From Halorubrum ruber (GTDB taxonomy: Archaea > Halobacteriota > Halobacteria > Halobacteriales > Haloferacaceae): 64,000 bases of DNA. The position numbers and the translations under genes were made by a program. Below, piece by piece: positions 37,632 through 46,285 of the stretch. The stretch spans positions 1,116,001 to 1,180,000 of the forward strand of contig NZ_CP073695.1 in assembly GCF_018228765.1 (NCBI RefSeq), read 5' to 3'. Position 1 is the stretch's first letter. The number at the start of each line of letters is the position of its first letter. Below the pieces are notes generated by a model. That model did not search any database. It was not told where the DNA came from and was given only the letters and a program-made list of their open reading frames with translations.

Positions 37632-37757
37632 AGTCCGTTCTGAGGATTCGACGGGCCGGGTATTGAAAGTGCGGGAGTCGTCGCGCGCGGCGGCGACCGT
37701 CGTCTGACGGTCGAAATTCGCCTGAAGGTATTTGGGCGTCGCCGACGAAGTCGGGAC

Positions 37758-37898
37758 GTGAAGCTCTCGACCGCGCTGATCGCCGTCGGCGTCGCGCTGA
37801 TCGTGATTCCGCTCCCCGTTCCGATCCCCTTCGTCGGCGTGATCGTCGGCACCCTCGCGCTGCTGGCCGGGCTCGTTCTCCGGCTGTTCGGCGTGTGA
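37758..37898 (+). CDS. Small hydrophobic membrane protein, 46 residues
   Basis: A GTG-started frame reading VKLSTALIAVGVALIVIPLP, then VPIPFVGVIVGTLALLAGLV. Two hydrophobic stretches separated by a proline-rich turn suggest a helical hairpin in the membrane. It starts shortly after the CBS gene's promoter region in the divergent direction. I do not recognise a family. Codon use is in keeping with neighbours, and the frame fills an otherwise empty 300-base gap. Confidence 0.5.
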   Translation: MKLSTALIAVGVALIVIPLPVPIPFVGVIVGTLALLAGLVLRLFGV

Positions 37899-37955
37899 AG
37901 CGCCGCGCTCCCGGCGTGTGAAACCTTTTTGCCCGTTACCGTCACAGAGAGAGGC

Positions 37956-38636
37956 GTGTACGACGCCGTCGTCCTCGACAACGACGGGGTGTTGGTCGGG
38001 CGGACGCCGTTCGACACGCTCCGCGAGGCCGCGTGGGACGCGTTCGTGAGCCTCGGCGTCGAGGATCCGGACCTCGCGCACGTCGACGACGTCGCCGTCG
38101 GCGTCGACCCCGCGACGCTGACCGACATCTGCGAGCGCTACGGGGTCGACCCGGCGGAGTTTTGGCGTGTCAGAGACGAGACGGCGGCCGCGGCGCAGAT
38201 CGACGCCGCGCGGAGGGGGCAGAAGACGCCGTACGACGACGTCGACGCGCTCCGCGCGCTGGACGCCTCGCTCGGCGTCGTCTCCTCGAACCAGCAGGCG
38301 ACCGTCGACGCGCTCCTCGACCACTTCGGGCTGGCGGGCCGCTTCGAGGTCGCGTACGGCCGCGAGCCCTCGGTGGCCAGCCTCTCGCGGAAGAAGCCCT
38401 CGCCCTATTACATCGAGCGCGCCCTCGAGGACCTCGGCGCCGAGACGGCGCTGTTCGTCGGCGACAACGAGTCCGACGTTCGCGCGGCCGACAACGCCGG
38501 CATCGACTCGGCGTTCATCCGCCGTCCCCACCGGCGGTCGACGGAGCTCTCCTGTCATCCGACCTACGAGATCGGCGACCTCCACGACCTCGTGAGCATC
38601 TGCGGGCGGGCCCCCGAGGCGGACGACTCGGCCTGA
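37956..38636 (+). CDS. HAD-superfamily hydrolase
   Basis: A 226-residue phosphatase-like protein. Motif I is VVLDNDGVL (nucleophile Asp and i+2 Asp present), motif II is GVVSSNQQATV, motif III lysine is in RKKPSPYYI and motif IV is FVGDNESDVRAADNAGI. The helical cap lies between motifs I and II, as in phosphoglycolate-phosphatase-like members. The substrate is unknown. The GTG at 37956 (VYDAVVLDNDG) is preferred to a non-standard TTG nine codons earlier. Confidence 0.85.
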   Translation: MYDAVVLDNDGVLVGRTPFDTLREAAWDAFVSLGVEDPDLAHVDDVAVGVDPATLTDICERYGVDPAEFWRVRDETAAAAQIDAARRGQKTPYDDVDALRALDASLGVVSSNQQATVDALLDHFGLAGRFEVAYGREPSVASLSRKKPSPYYIERALEDLGAETALFVGDNESDVRAADNAGIDSAFIRRPHRRSTELSCHPTYEIGDLHDLVSICGRAPEADDSA

Positions 38637-38719
38637 GGGCGCCCGCCGCCGCGGCGACGGTGGCCGTCGGCGGCGCCTGGTCCGAACCGCTTTTTGACCG
38701 CCCCACGCGATTCGTTCGT

Positions 38720-39496
38720 ATGAACCTCCCGCCCGTCGGCCTCGGAACGATGGGGATCGACGACCCGGACGCGGTCGCGACCGCGCTCTCGCTCGGCTAC
38801 CGCCACCTCGACACCGCCCGGATCTACGAGAACGAGACGGTCGTCGGCGAGGGGCTCGCAGCGGGGCTGGCCGGCGGGGAGTTCGACCGCGAGGACGTGA
38901 CCGTCGCGACGAAGCTGTGGATCGACGACCTCGCGGCCGACGCGGTCGCGCCCGCCGCCCGCGAGAGCGCGGACCGCCTAGGCGTCGACGCGATCGACCT
39001 GCTGTACGTCCACCGGCCGCGCGGCGACTACGACCCGGAGGCGACGCTGCCCGCGCTCGACCGGTTGGTCGACGAGGGGCTCGTGCGGAACGTTGGCGCC
39101 TCGAACTTCGAGCTCCCGGACCTCGACCGCGCGGTCGACGTCCTCGACGCGCCGCTCGCGGCCCATCAGACCGAACTTCATCCGCTCTTTTATAAACCGA
39201 AGCTGCTCGATCACGCCCGCGAACACGGCTATCCGGTGGTCGCGTACTCGCCGCTCGCCGGTGGGCGAGTTCGCGAGGTCGACGCCGTCGTCGAGGTCGC
39301 GGACGCGCACGGGACGACGCCCGAGGCGGTCGCGATCGCGTGGGCGACCGCGAAGGATCCGGTGGTGACGATCCCGAAGGCCTCGTCCGAGGCACACCTC
39401 CGCGCGAATCTCGCCGCGGCCAACCTCGAACTGACCGAGTCGGAGGTCGCCGCGATCGACGCCGTGGAGCGCGAGGCGGAGCTGTTCCCGGAGTGA
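38720..39496 (+). CDS. Aldo/keto reductase
   Basis: A 258-residue reductase of the classical NADPH type. The tetrad is visible: Asp and Tyr in HLDTARIYENE, Lys in TVATKLWIDDL and His in DLLYVHRPRGDYD. The cofactor end is VVTIPKASSEAHLRANLAAAN. It is about 20 residues shorter than eukaryotic AKRs and close to 2,5-diketogluconate-reductase-like prokaryotic enzymes. A TTTTTGA box precedes the ATG at 38720. Paralogous in fold only to the gene at 6496. Confidence 0.9.
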   Translation: MNLPPVGLGTMGIDDPDAVATALSLGYRHLDTARIYENETVVGEGLAAGLAGGEFDREDVTVATKLWIDDLAADAVAPAARESADRLGVDAIDLLYVHRPRGDYDPEATLPALDRLVDEGLVRNVGASNFELPDLDRAVDVLDAPLAAHQTELHPLFYKPKLLDHAREHGYPVVAYSPLAGGRVREVDAVVEVADAHGTTPEAVAIAWATAKDPVVTIPKASSEAHLRANLAAANLELTESEVAAIDAVEREAELFPE

Positions 39497-39559
39497 CCGA
39501 TCCTCATACGTGGATCAAATCCGGGATGAGACGAGTTCGATGACCACGATCCCGCGTCA

Positions 39560-39566
39560 TTTTTAT
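39560..39566 (+). promoter_or_regulatory. TATA-like box of folD
   Basis: TTTTTAT lies 24-30 bases upstream of the ATG at 39590, consistent with leaderless transcription. Confidence 0.45.
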
Positions 39567-39589
39567 CGCGGGGGCGACGACGGTCGCAC

Positions 39590-40483
39590 ATGACGGAGAT
39601 CATCGACGGGGAGGCGGTCGCGGCGGACGTGCGCGACGCGGTCGCCGACGAGGTGGCGCGGCTGTCCGGCGAGGGCGTCGAGCCGGGGCTCGCCACGGTG
39701 CTGATGAGCGACGACCCGGCCAGCGAGACGTACGTCTCGATGAAACAGCGCGACTGCGAGGAGGTCGGCATCGAGAGCGTCCACGTCGAGATCGACGCCG
39801 ACGCGCCGGCCGAGGAGCTGTACGAGACGATCGACGACCTCAACGATCGCGACGATGTCCACGGGATCTTGGTCCAGCTTCCGGTCCCCGACCACGTCGA
39901 CAAGCGGACCGTCCTCCGACAGATCGACCCGGAGAAGGACGTGGACGGCTTCCACCCGGAGAACGTGGGGCGCCTCGTCGCGGGCGACGCCCGATTTAAA
40001 CCCTGTACGCCGCACGGCGTCCAGAAGCTCCTCGACGCCTACGACGTGGAGACCGAAGGCGCGGACGCGGTCGTCGTCGGCCGTTCCGACATCGTCGGCA
40101 AGCCGATGGCGAACCTCCTGATCCAGAAGGCGCCGACCGGCAACGCGACCACGACCGTCTGTCACTCGCGGACGGAGGACTTGGAGGGGAAGCTGGCCGG
40201 CGCGGACCTCGTCGTCGCGGCCGCGGGCATCCCCGAGTTCGTCGACGGTTCGATGCTGAAGGCGGGCGCGACCGTGATCGACGTGGGGATCAACCGGGTG
40301 GACGCGGACACGGAGAAGGGGTACGAGCTCGTCGGCGACGTGGAGTACGAGTCGGCGAGCGAAGTGGCGGGGGCGATCACGCCCGTCCCCGGCGGGGTCG
40401 GCCCGATGACGCGCGCGATGCTCCTTTATAATACGGTGAAGGCGGCCGGGCTCCAGCGCGACGTCGACGTGAACTTGGACTGA
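39590..40483 (+). CDS. folD: Methylenetetrahydrofolate dehydrogenase/cyclohydrolase
   Basis: A 297-residue bifunctional FolD interconverting methylene-, methenyl- and formyl-tetrahydrofolate. The catalytic tyrosine/lysine region is SETYVSMKQRDCEE, the next motif HGILVQLPVPDHVD, the NADP site VVVGRSDIVGKPMANLL, and the end TPVPGGVGPMTRAMLL. Length and motifs are standard. Folate-linked one-carbon metabolism is normal in haloarchaea. It is followed directly by repeat copy B. Confidence 0.96.
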   Translation: MTEIIDGEAVAADVRDAVADEVARLSGEGVEPGLATVLMSDDPASETYVSMKQRDCEEVGIESVHVEIDADAPAEELYETIDDLNDRDDVHGILVQLPVPDHVDKRTVLRQIDPEKDVDGFHPENVGRLVAGDARFKPCTPHGVQKLLDAYDVETEGADAVVVGRSDIVGKPMANLLIQKAPTGNATTTVCHSRTEDLEGKLAGADLVVAAAGIPEFVDGSMLKAGATVIDVGINRVDADTEKGYELVGDVEYESASEVAGAITPVPGGVGPMTRAMLLYNTVKAAGLQRDVDVNLD

Positions 40484-40523
40484 GACTGCGAGGCAGCGGA
40501 TTCGGCCGGTTCGCTCGCGGTCG

Positions 40524-40963
40524 TTTATAAATAGTTGAACAGGCGTTTATAAATAGCTGATAGCGGAGCGGCGGCGAATACCTCCAAAGTCCCAGCCGCT
40601 CGGCGATACGTGACTGGCTCTCGACAAGCGGAGACCGCCTCCAAAGCCCCAGCCGCGAGGACTCGCGCGGCTTGCTGTCGTTCGAGACGCCGCCGGCGTC
40701 TCGTGATGACGAAACGGCTTCGCCGTTTCGAACCACGCTCCTCGCTCGTTCGCTTCGCTCACTCGCTGCGGTGCTTGCGGCGCCGTGCTTCGCCCTCGCG
40801 GCTGCCCCTTTGTATCCCGCCCCGCCCAGCACAGCAACCGCGCCTCACGCCTCCCCAGCCTCGTCGGTCGCCTCCGCTTCGCTCCGGCGACCGACTCCCT
40901 CGCGCGTGCTTCTCGCGCCCGAGGGGCGCTCGAAGGCACGCGCCACCGCGTCTGTTTATAAAC
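40524..40963 (-). repeat. Dispersed structured element, copy B
   Basis: Read on the minus strand, this copy runs from a GTTTATAAAC box (40954-40963) through GCGGTGGCGCGTGCC, CGGAGCGAAGCGGAG and GAGGCTGGGGAGG to CAAAGGGGCAG, then the long hairpin, then two tail units containing GGCTGG..CTTTGGAGG, and ends in two TTTATAAA boxes near 40524 and 40546. Its core is most like copy D. It fills the gap between folD and the nucleotidase gene. No inverted ends are visible. Frames predicted inside it are artefacts of base composition. Confidence 0.75.
40642..40812 (-). other. Long hairpin of element copy B
   Basis: CAAAG/CTTTG outer pairs (40642-40646 with 40808-40812), a three-base internal loop and an 11-bp stem (40650-40660 with 40794-40804). 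The loop holds two smaller perfect hairpins at 40683-40703 and 40710-40730, separated by TGATGA. Confidence 0.75.
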
Positions 40964-40988
40964 AATCGCTCGTTGCCGCGACTCCCGT

Positions 40989-42413
40989 TCAGTCGTCGTC
41001 GGCCGCGGCGGCGTGGTTCCGGATCTCGATCCGGTCTTCGATTTCTGGGTTGATGCCGTGTTCGCGGGCGTACGCCGCCAGCACCTCGTACTGGATGTCG
41101 GCCTCGTCGATCCGGTGGCGTTGGGCGAGCGTCGGGTACTCGTGTTCGGAGTGGAGCAGATACTCCGAGACGGCGACGGTGTAGCGCGCGTCGGGGTCGA
41201 TGGGCTCGCCGCCGACGGTGGCCTCCAGGATGAGTTCGGCGTCGTCGTCCCAGACGACCCGGGCGTTCGAGACGTGGCCGTGCCACCAGTCCTCCTCGCC
41301 GAAGTCCACGTCGGGGGCGGCCATCTCGCGGAACACGTCGTGGAGTTCCGCGCCGGTGACCGAGGCGAGCGCGACGGGCTCCTCGAACGGGATCAGGGAG
41401 ATTAGGTCGGCCTTCGTCACGTCGCCCGCCCACGGGTCGCCCTGTCGGAGCCCGCCGGCGTTCGACAGCCCTACGTCGGCGTCGTGGACCCACCGGAACG
41501 CGTCCGCGACGAAGTTGCCGACGCGGCACTCCCCGCCGTGGACCACGTCGCCCGACCGCTCGATCGGCTCGTCGACGACGTCGACGGTCTCGTCGAGGTC
41601 GGCCGCGGCCATCCGCTCCGCCAGCGCGTCCGCGAGGTCGGGCGCGGGGTCGGCCCCGTCGGGCTCGTGAAGCGTCGCGATCGGCGGGTCGGCGTCGAGA
41701 TCGATCTCGGCCACCGTCTCCCCGTTGACCCCGGGTCGGACGAGCAGCGTGTCCGCGACGACCTCGTTCCGGCGGCTGTGGACGTGGCCGCCGAGGATCG
41801 CGTCGACGTCGAGCTCGCGCGCGAGGTCGTCGTCGCCCGCGCCGAGGTGCGAGAGGACGACGACGTGATCGAGCGGATCTGTATCCGCGTCCCCCTCCTC
41901 CCCGCGCTCGGCGACCGCCGTGCGCATCTCCGCGAGCGCGTCGCGCGCCGCGGCGACCGGGTCGTCGAAGGAGAGCTCCGCGGCCATCGGGTTCAGCGAG
42001 TCCGTCGCGGGGTCGGTGACGCCGACGAACCCGACCGTCTCCCCGTCGACCTCGCGGGTCGCCCACGGGACGACGCCTTCGTCGCGGCCGAACGGCTCGC
42101 CGTCCTCGTCGCGGACGTTCGCGGAGACGAACGTCGCGGGCGAGTCGGCGACGAGGCCGCGGAGCGCGTCGGGACCGTAGTCGAACTCGTGGTTGCCGAA
42201 CGTGTCGAAGACGGTGTCAGTCGCCTCGTAGAAGTCGAGGACCTGCCTCCCGGTCGCGACCAGCGAGAGGACGCCCGGCGCGGTCGTGTCGCCGGTGCCG
42301 ACGACCGCGGCGTCGGGGCCCGAGAGCGCCCGCACCCGACCGGCGAGGCGGGCCGCCCGCTCCGGGGCGTCGAAGACGTTCTCGATGTCGGAGTAGTGAA
42401 CGAGGCGGACCAT
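40989..42413 (-). CDS. 5'-nucleotidase / metallophosphatase family protein
   Basis: A 474-residue protein with a calcineurin-like metallophosphatase domain (GTGDTTAPG, FGNHEFDYG, VVLSHLGAGDDD, GGHVHSRRNE) and a carboxy-terminal 5'-nucleotidase domain (LSNAGGLRQGDPW, LISLIPFEEPVALASVTG). It probably removes phosphate from nucleotides. The first metal motif reads HYSDIEN, where the family usually has Asp-x-His. No signal peptide is visible, so it should be cytosolic, unlike most relatives. Confidence 0.82.
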   Translation of the reverse strand: MVRLVHYSDIENVFDAPERAARLAGRVRALSGPDAAVVGTGDTTAPGVLSLVATGRQVLDFYEATDTVFDTFGNHEFDYGPDALRGLVADSPATFVSANVRDEDGEPFGRDEGVVPWATREVDGETVGFVGVTDPATDSLNPMAAELSFDDPVAAARDALAEMRTAVAERGEEGDADTDPLDHVVVLSHLGAGDDDLARELDVDAILGGHVHSRRNEVVADTLLVRPGVNGETVAEIDLDADPPIATLHEPDGADPAPDLADALAERMAAADLDETVDVVDEPIERSGDVVHGGECRVGNFVADAFRWVHDADVGLSNAGGLRQGDPWAGDVTKADLISLIPFEEPVALASVTGAELHDVFREMAAPDVDFGEEDWWHGHVSNARVVWDDDAELILEATVGGEPIDPDARYTVAVSEYLLHSEHEYPTLAQRHRIDEADIQYEVLAAYAREHGINPEIEDRIEIRNHAAAADDD

Positions 42414-42532
42414 TCGTTGGCCGAATGGAAGGGCGAGCCGGGCTTAAAAAGCGCGGAGTCGGTCTGCCGCTGCGGTCCCTCGGTCGTCGGCCCGTGATCC
42501 CCGCTCGCACACGCGCGGGTCATTGAAAGCGC

Positions 42533-42539
42533 TTTTATG
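42533..42539 (+). promoter_or_regulatory. TATA-like box of the ribosomal protein operon
   Basis: TTTTATG at about 115 bases before rpl7ae. A start near 42562 would leave a leader of roughly 90 bases, unusually long for this genome. Confidence 0.4.
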
Positions 42540-42633
42540 GATGTCCGGACTACGACGGGGCACAGCCTCTGTGGGGTCGATGATGTGCCGTTCCGTTAGG
42601 GACCGACCACGGGACGGACACGCGAGCCTACAC

Positions 42634-42645
42634 GGAGGATAGGAG
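42634..42645 (+). promoter_or_regulatory. Shine-Dalgarno region of rpl7ae
   Basis: GGAGG (42634-42638) and AGGAG (42641-42645) precede the ATG at 42652. The second lies 6 bases from the start. Most genes here seem leaderless, so this operon uses the alternative initiation mode. Confidence 0.6.
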
Positions 42646-42651
42646 AAACAT

Positions 42652-43014
42652 ATGCCCGTTTACGTAGACTACGACACCCCGGCGGACCTCGCGGAGCGAT
42701 CCCTCGAAGCGCTCGAGGTCGCCCGAGACACCGGTACAGTAAAGAAAGGAACCAACGAGACCACCAAGGCCGTCGAGCGCGGCAACGCCGACCTGGTCAT
42801 CGTCGCCGAGGACGTCTCCCCCGAGGAGATCGTGATGCACCTCCCCGAACTCGCCGAGGAGAAGGGGATCCCGGTCGCCTTCGTCGACACGCAGGACGAG
42901 GTCGGGCAGGCCGCCGGCCTCGAGGTCGGCTCGGCCGCCGCCGCCGTCGTCGACGCCGGCGACGCCGCCGACGACGTCGAGGACATCGGCGAGAAGGTCG
43001 CGGAGCTCCGATAA
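42652..43014 (+). CDS. rpl7ae: Ribosomal protein L7Ae
   Basis: A 120-residue L7Ae/L30e-fold RNA-binding protein that recognises kink-turns in 23S rRNA, box C/D guide RNPs and RNase P. The RNA-contact sequence [24 protein letters not shown] is intact, followed by [16 protein letters not shown]. It opens a four-gene operon with rps28e, rpl24e and ndk, the usual archaeal order. It has a true leader with a Shine-Dalgarno site. Confidence 0.97.
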   Translation: MPVYVDYDTPADLAERSLEALEVARDTGTVKKGTNETTKAVERGNADLVIVAEDVSPEEIVMHLPELAEEKGIPVAFVDTQDEVGQAAGLEVGSAAAAVVDAGDAADDVEDIGEKVAELR

Positions 43015-43020
43015 CCACCC

Positions 43021-43245
43021 ATGAGCGCAGAAGAGGGCACCGGCGACTCGACGACCGCGGAGGTCATCGAGGTCGTCGGCAAGACCGGGATGCACGGCGA
43101 GGCCATGCAGGTCAAGTGCCGCATCCAGGAGGGATCGAACCAGGGCCGGATCATCACCCGGAACGTCCTGGGTCCCGTCCGTCTGGGCGACGTGCTCCAG
43201 CTGCGGGAGACCCAGCGCGACGCCGACTCCATCGGAGGCCGATAA
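43021..43245 (+). CDS. rps28e: Ribosomal protein S28e
   Basis: A 74-residue OB-fold small-subunit protein. The signature [20 protein letters not shown] and [20 protein letters not shown], with the terminal [13 protein letters not shown], is complete. Its start lies 6 bases after the rpl7ae stop and its stop 3 bases before rpl24e, so it is the second gene of the operon. Confidence 0.97.
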   Translation: MSAEEGTGDSTTAEVIEVVGKTGMHGEAMQVKCRIQEGSNQGRIITRNVLGPVRLGDVLQLRETQRDADSIGGR

Positions 43246-43248
43246 CCA

Positions 43249-43443
43249 ATGGTCGAGACACGCACCTGCGATTACAGCGGTGAGGAGATCGAGCCCGGCA
43301 CGGGCACGATGTTCGTCAAGAAGGACGGCACCGTCCTCCACTTCGTCGACTCGAAGGCGGAGAAGAACTACTTCCTCGGCCGCGAGGCGCGCGACGTCGA
43401 GTGGACCGAGGAGGGCCACCGAGCCGGAGGCGACGAGCAGTGA
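43249..43443 (+). CDS. rpl24e: Ribosomal protein L24e
   Basis: A 64-residue large-subunit protein with the L24e pattern [21 protein letters not shown] and [17 protein letters not shown]. Only the first of the four zinc cysteines of typical L24e is kept; the others are Ser, Asp/Val and Ala positions, so this version probably folds without zinc. Its stop codon overlaps the ndk GTG by four bases, implying coupled translation. Confidence 0.95.
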   Translation: MVETRTCDYSGEEIEPGTGTMFVKKDGTVLHFVDSKAEKNYFLGREARDVEWTEEGHRAGGDEQ

Positions 43444-43919
43444 GCCACCACGACGAGCGCACCTTCGTGATGGTGAAGCCCGACGGCGTCCAGCGCGGAC
43501 TCATCGGCGAGATCGTCTCTCGCTTCGAGGACCGCGGGCTCAAGCTCGTCGCCGGCAAGTTCGTCCGGCTCGACGAGGAGCTCGCGAAGGACCACTACGG
43601 CGAACACGAGGACAAGCCGTTCTTCGACGGCCTCGTCGAGTTCATCACCTCCGGCCCCGTCTTCGCGATGGTGTGGGAGGGCGCGGACGCGACCCGCCAG
43701 GTCCGCGCGATGGTCGGCGAGACCGACCCGACCGAGTCGCCGCCGGGCACGATCCGCGGCGACTTCGGCCTCGACCTCGGCCACAACGTGATCCACGCGT
43801 CGGACCACGAGGACGAGGGCGCCAACGAGCGCGAGATCGACCTGTTCTTCGACGACGAGGAGCTCGTCGACTACGACCTCGACACCTCGGCGTGGGTGTA
43901 CGAGGACGAAGACCACTGA
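43440..43919 (+). CDS. ndk: Nucleoside diphosphate kinase
   Basis: A 159-residue NDK balancing NTP pools. The start region [18 protein letters not shown] and the active-site histidine in [14 protein letters not shown] are present. The acidic surface is typical of halophilic NDK. The GTG start at 43440 lies within the rpl24e stop (GTGA overlap), preferred over a basic upstream extension. The operon seems to end here; the following 167 bases hold no feature. Confidence 0.96.
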   Translation: MSHHDERTFVMVKPDGVQRGLIGEIVSRFEDRGLKLVAGKFVRLDEELAKDHYGEHEDKPFFDGLVEFITSGPVFAMVWEGADATRQVRAMVGETDPTESPPGTIRGDFGLDLGHNVIHASDHEDEGANEREIDLFFDDEELVDYDLDTSAWVYEDEDH

Positions 43920-44086
43920 CGCCGCGGCTCTCGGAACTTTTCACTTTTCGCTGCGCCCGACGCCCGCCGAGCCCTCGCTCAGTCGACACACCGCGTTTCC
44001 GGTGAATCCCGCCCGGTGACTCGTCGCGGTCTCTCGGTTTCCGTGAGGAATCTGCTTATAAGTCGACCGTGAACGTCCACGCCCTC

Positions 44087-45367
44087 TCAGGTGTCGACCG
44101 CGATCGCGGTCCCGTCGTCGGCGACCACGATCACCTCGTCGCCGCCGTCGCCCGTGACGTCGGCGAACAGGGGGCCGCCGTAGGCGACGACGTCGCCGGC
44201 GTCACCCCGGGCGATCACCTCGCCGCTCTGGGTCATCGCGAGCACCCCGCCGGCCCGGTTGACTACCACCGGCGCGCGCTCGCCGTTCCCGTCGACGTCG
44301 CCCATGCGCGGCTCGTTGATCCGGGTCGACGCGCCGTACTGCTGTTTCCAGACGACCTCGCCGTCGAGGAGGTCGACCGCCCACACGCTCCCGGAGCCGC
44401 CGACGTACACCCGCCCGGGGTCCGAGTCCCCCACGGCGATCGGGCGGTCCTGGAGCTTGACGTCGTACCGGTCCGACCCGTCGCTCGCCTCTACGGTCTC
44501 GATGGTCCCGCTCGCGCCGCCGAGCGCAAGCACCGGCCCGTCGCGGCTGTCCGCGGCGTTCCAGCTGAGCGGGTTCACGCTCGGCTCGGTCGTCCAGCGC
44601 GTCCCGCCGTCGCCGTCGAGCATGTGAACCGTCGCGGGGTCGCCGGCGGTCGTCAGCACGGCGAGCCCGCCCCGCTCGCCGGCCTCGGCGTCCGGTTCGA
44701 CGATGAGCGGCCGACGGCTGATCTCGCCCGACAGCGAGGCCTCGGCGACCGAATCGCCCGCGGCGTCGACGACGCGAACGCCCCCGTCGGTCGTGACCGC
44801 CGCGATCTCCCGGTTCCCGTCGCCGGTGAGGTCGCCGACGGCCGGTCGGAGCCCGGCGGGGCCGCCGAGGTCGACCGCGAACCGCTCCGTCCCGTCCGCC
44901 GCGTCGAGAACGACGAGCTCGCCCGACGCCGTCGTGAGCGCGACCACCGAGTCGCCGCCGAGGGTGCTCGCGGTGAGGCCGCTGACGGCGACGGGATCGC
45001 CGCCGTCCGCTCCGTCGGAGTCGTTCCCGTCGGCGTCTCCGCCGCCACCGGTGCCGCCCCCGCCGCCGCGCTCCGCGTCCGGTCCGGAGACCGGAACCGT
45101 CCACGGAGTCTCGTTGGTGCCGGCGACCGTCGCGGTGACGACCCGCGACCCGTTCTCGACCGCGGGCCGGAGGAGGAGCGGGTCGCCGTCGACGGTCGCG
45201 ACCACGGCGCCGCTGCCGTCGTCGCCCGCCGCCGGCTCGGACTCCCACACGACCGTGGTCTCCGTCGTGGCGTCGTCGACGCCGACGAACGCGAACAGCG
45301 CCACGCCGACGCCGGTCGCGCCGCCGGCCAGCAGAATCAGCGTCGCGAACAGGACGCGTCGGTCCAT
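44087..45367 (-). CDS. Membrane-anchored PQQ-like beta-propeller protein
   Basis: A 426-residue protein. Residues ~5-29 form a membrane anchor (VLFATLILLAGGATGVGVALF), so the rest faces outside. A Gly/Asp low-complexity insert near residue 105 precedes repeated propeller-blade sequences with acidic FG-GAP-like loops (VGDLTGDGNREIAAV, MGDVDGNGERAPVVV, FADVTGDGGDEVIVV), which may bind calcium. There is no enzyme motif. It may serve as a surface scaffold or sensor. Convergent with the ndk operon and separate from the carbonic anhydrase gene by 112 bases. Confidence 0.75.
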   Translation of the reverse strand: MDRRVLFATLILLAGGATGVGVALFAFVGVDDATTETTVVWESEPAAGDDGSGAVVATVDGDPLLLRPAVENGSRVVTATVAGTNETPWTVPVSGPDAERGGGGGTGGGGDADGNDSDGADGGDPVAVSGLTASTLGGDSVVALTTASGELVVLDAADGTERFAVDLGGPAGLRPAVGDLTGDGNREIAAVTTDGGVRVVDAAGDSVAEASLSGEISRRPLIVEPDAEAGERGGLAVLTTAGDPATVHMLDGDGGTRWTTEPSVNPLSWNAADSRDGPVLALGGASGTIETVEASDGSDRYDVKLQDRPIAVGDSDPGRVYVGGSGSVWAVDLLDGEVVWKQQYGASTRINEPRMGDVDGNGERAPVVVNRAGGVLAMTQSGEVIARGDAGDVVAYGGPLFADVTGDGGDEVIVVADDGTAIAVDT

Positions 45368-45479
45368 TTGAACCCCCTTCGGGCGTCGCCGTGAAACGGT
45401 TGTCGGATGCGGGCCCGACGGTCGTCGGACGCGGCCCCTCCGGTCCGCGGCGGTCGGGAGACGTGTTCGGGGTCGCCCC

Positions 45480-46199
45480 CTACGGCTCCAACAGCGTCGC
45501 CACGCGGTCGGCGTGCGCCTCGCCGACGAGGTCGCGCAGCGCCGCGGGGTCGCGCTCGCCGTCGGCGTTCACCAAGTAGACCGCGCCGTCGCGGTCGCCG
45601 TAGACCCCGTGGAGGTCGTAGACGAACCCGTACACGGTCGCGTCCGCCGCCTCCTCGCTCTCGCGGGCGAACGCGACCTGCTCGTGGACGTTGTACTCGA
45701 CGAGGCGGTCGCGGACCGAGATACCGGCATCATCATCCGGATTTTTGTCGACCGCCTCACCGGCGACGGCCGGATCGTTCAGCCCGTCCTCGACGATCGG
45801 GAGCAGCGCCTCGATGTCTGCGCGGACGCCCGGTTCGGCCGGGAACTCCCCGGTGCGGGCCGCCGTGAGCGCGGCGTCGACGGCGCCGCACCCGGTGTGG
45901 CCGACCACGACGAGCACCTCGGTGCGGGTGTGTCGGAGCGGGTACGCGACGCTCCCGTCGAGGACGCGCTCGCCGTCGACGAGGGCGCTCACGCTGTTGC
46001 CGATGGCGCCGGAGGTGAAGAGGAATCCCGGCTCGTCGACGGCGAACATGCCCTCTTGGGAGACGCGCGAGTCGGAACAGCAGACGGAGACCACGCCAGG
46101 GCGCTGCCCGTCGCGGTGGCGGTCGAAGGAGCCGGACGGGAGCGCGGCGACGTGGTCGTCGTTGCGGTCGAGGAGGTCGACGAGTATCGCGCGGTGCAT
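45480..46199 (-). CDS. Beta-class carbonic anhydrase
   Basis: A 239-residue zinc enzyme converting CO2 and bicarbonate. Zinc ligands are visible: Cys in VCCSDSRVSQ, and His and Cys in VVGHTGCGAVDAA; the Asp/Arg dyad is in CSDSR. A GAIGNS segment in the active-site region is intact. It is cytosolic. A functional tie to the DabAB bicarbonate pump about 5 kb away is an inference. Confidence 0.92.
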   Translation of the reverse strand: MHRAILVDLLDRNDDHVAALPSGSFDRHRDGQRPGVVSVCCSDSRVSQEGMFAVDEPGFLFTSGAIGNSVSALVDGERVLDGSVAYPLRHTRTEVLVVVGHTGCGAVDAALTAARTGEFPAEPGVRADIEALLPIVEDGLNDPAVAGEAVDKNPDDDAGISVRDRLVEYNVHEQVAFARESEEAADATVYGFVYDLHGVYGDRDGAVYLVNADGERDPAALRDLVGEAHADRVATLLEP

Positions 46200-46285
46200 A
46201 CCGTCTCGACCCGGCGGGAGAACAAAAGCGTCGGGGCGGGAGGACTCTCGGGACGCGGGCGATCCGCGCCGAGGGGGCGGCCCTG

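Noticed and set aside
37929-37955. TTG start for the HAD hydrolase
   Set aside because: TTG is rare as a start here, and the GTG at 37956 begins directly before motif I.
40610-41184. Reading frames inside repeat copy B
   Set aside because: They cross the element hairpins and the nucleotidase gene on the other strand; composition does not match local proteins.
42559-42589. A confident kink-turn or riboswitch in the rpl7ae leader
   Set aside because: The short stem exists, but the paired G-A steps required for a standard kink-turn are incomplete, so only a possibility is recorded.
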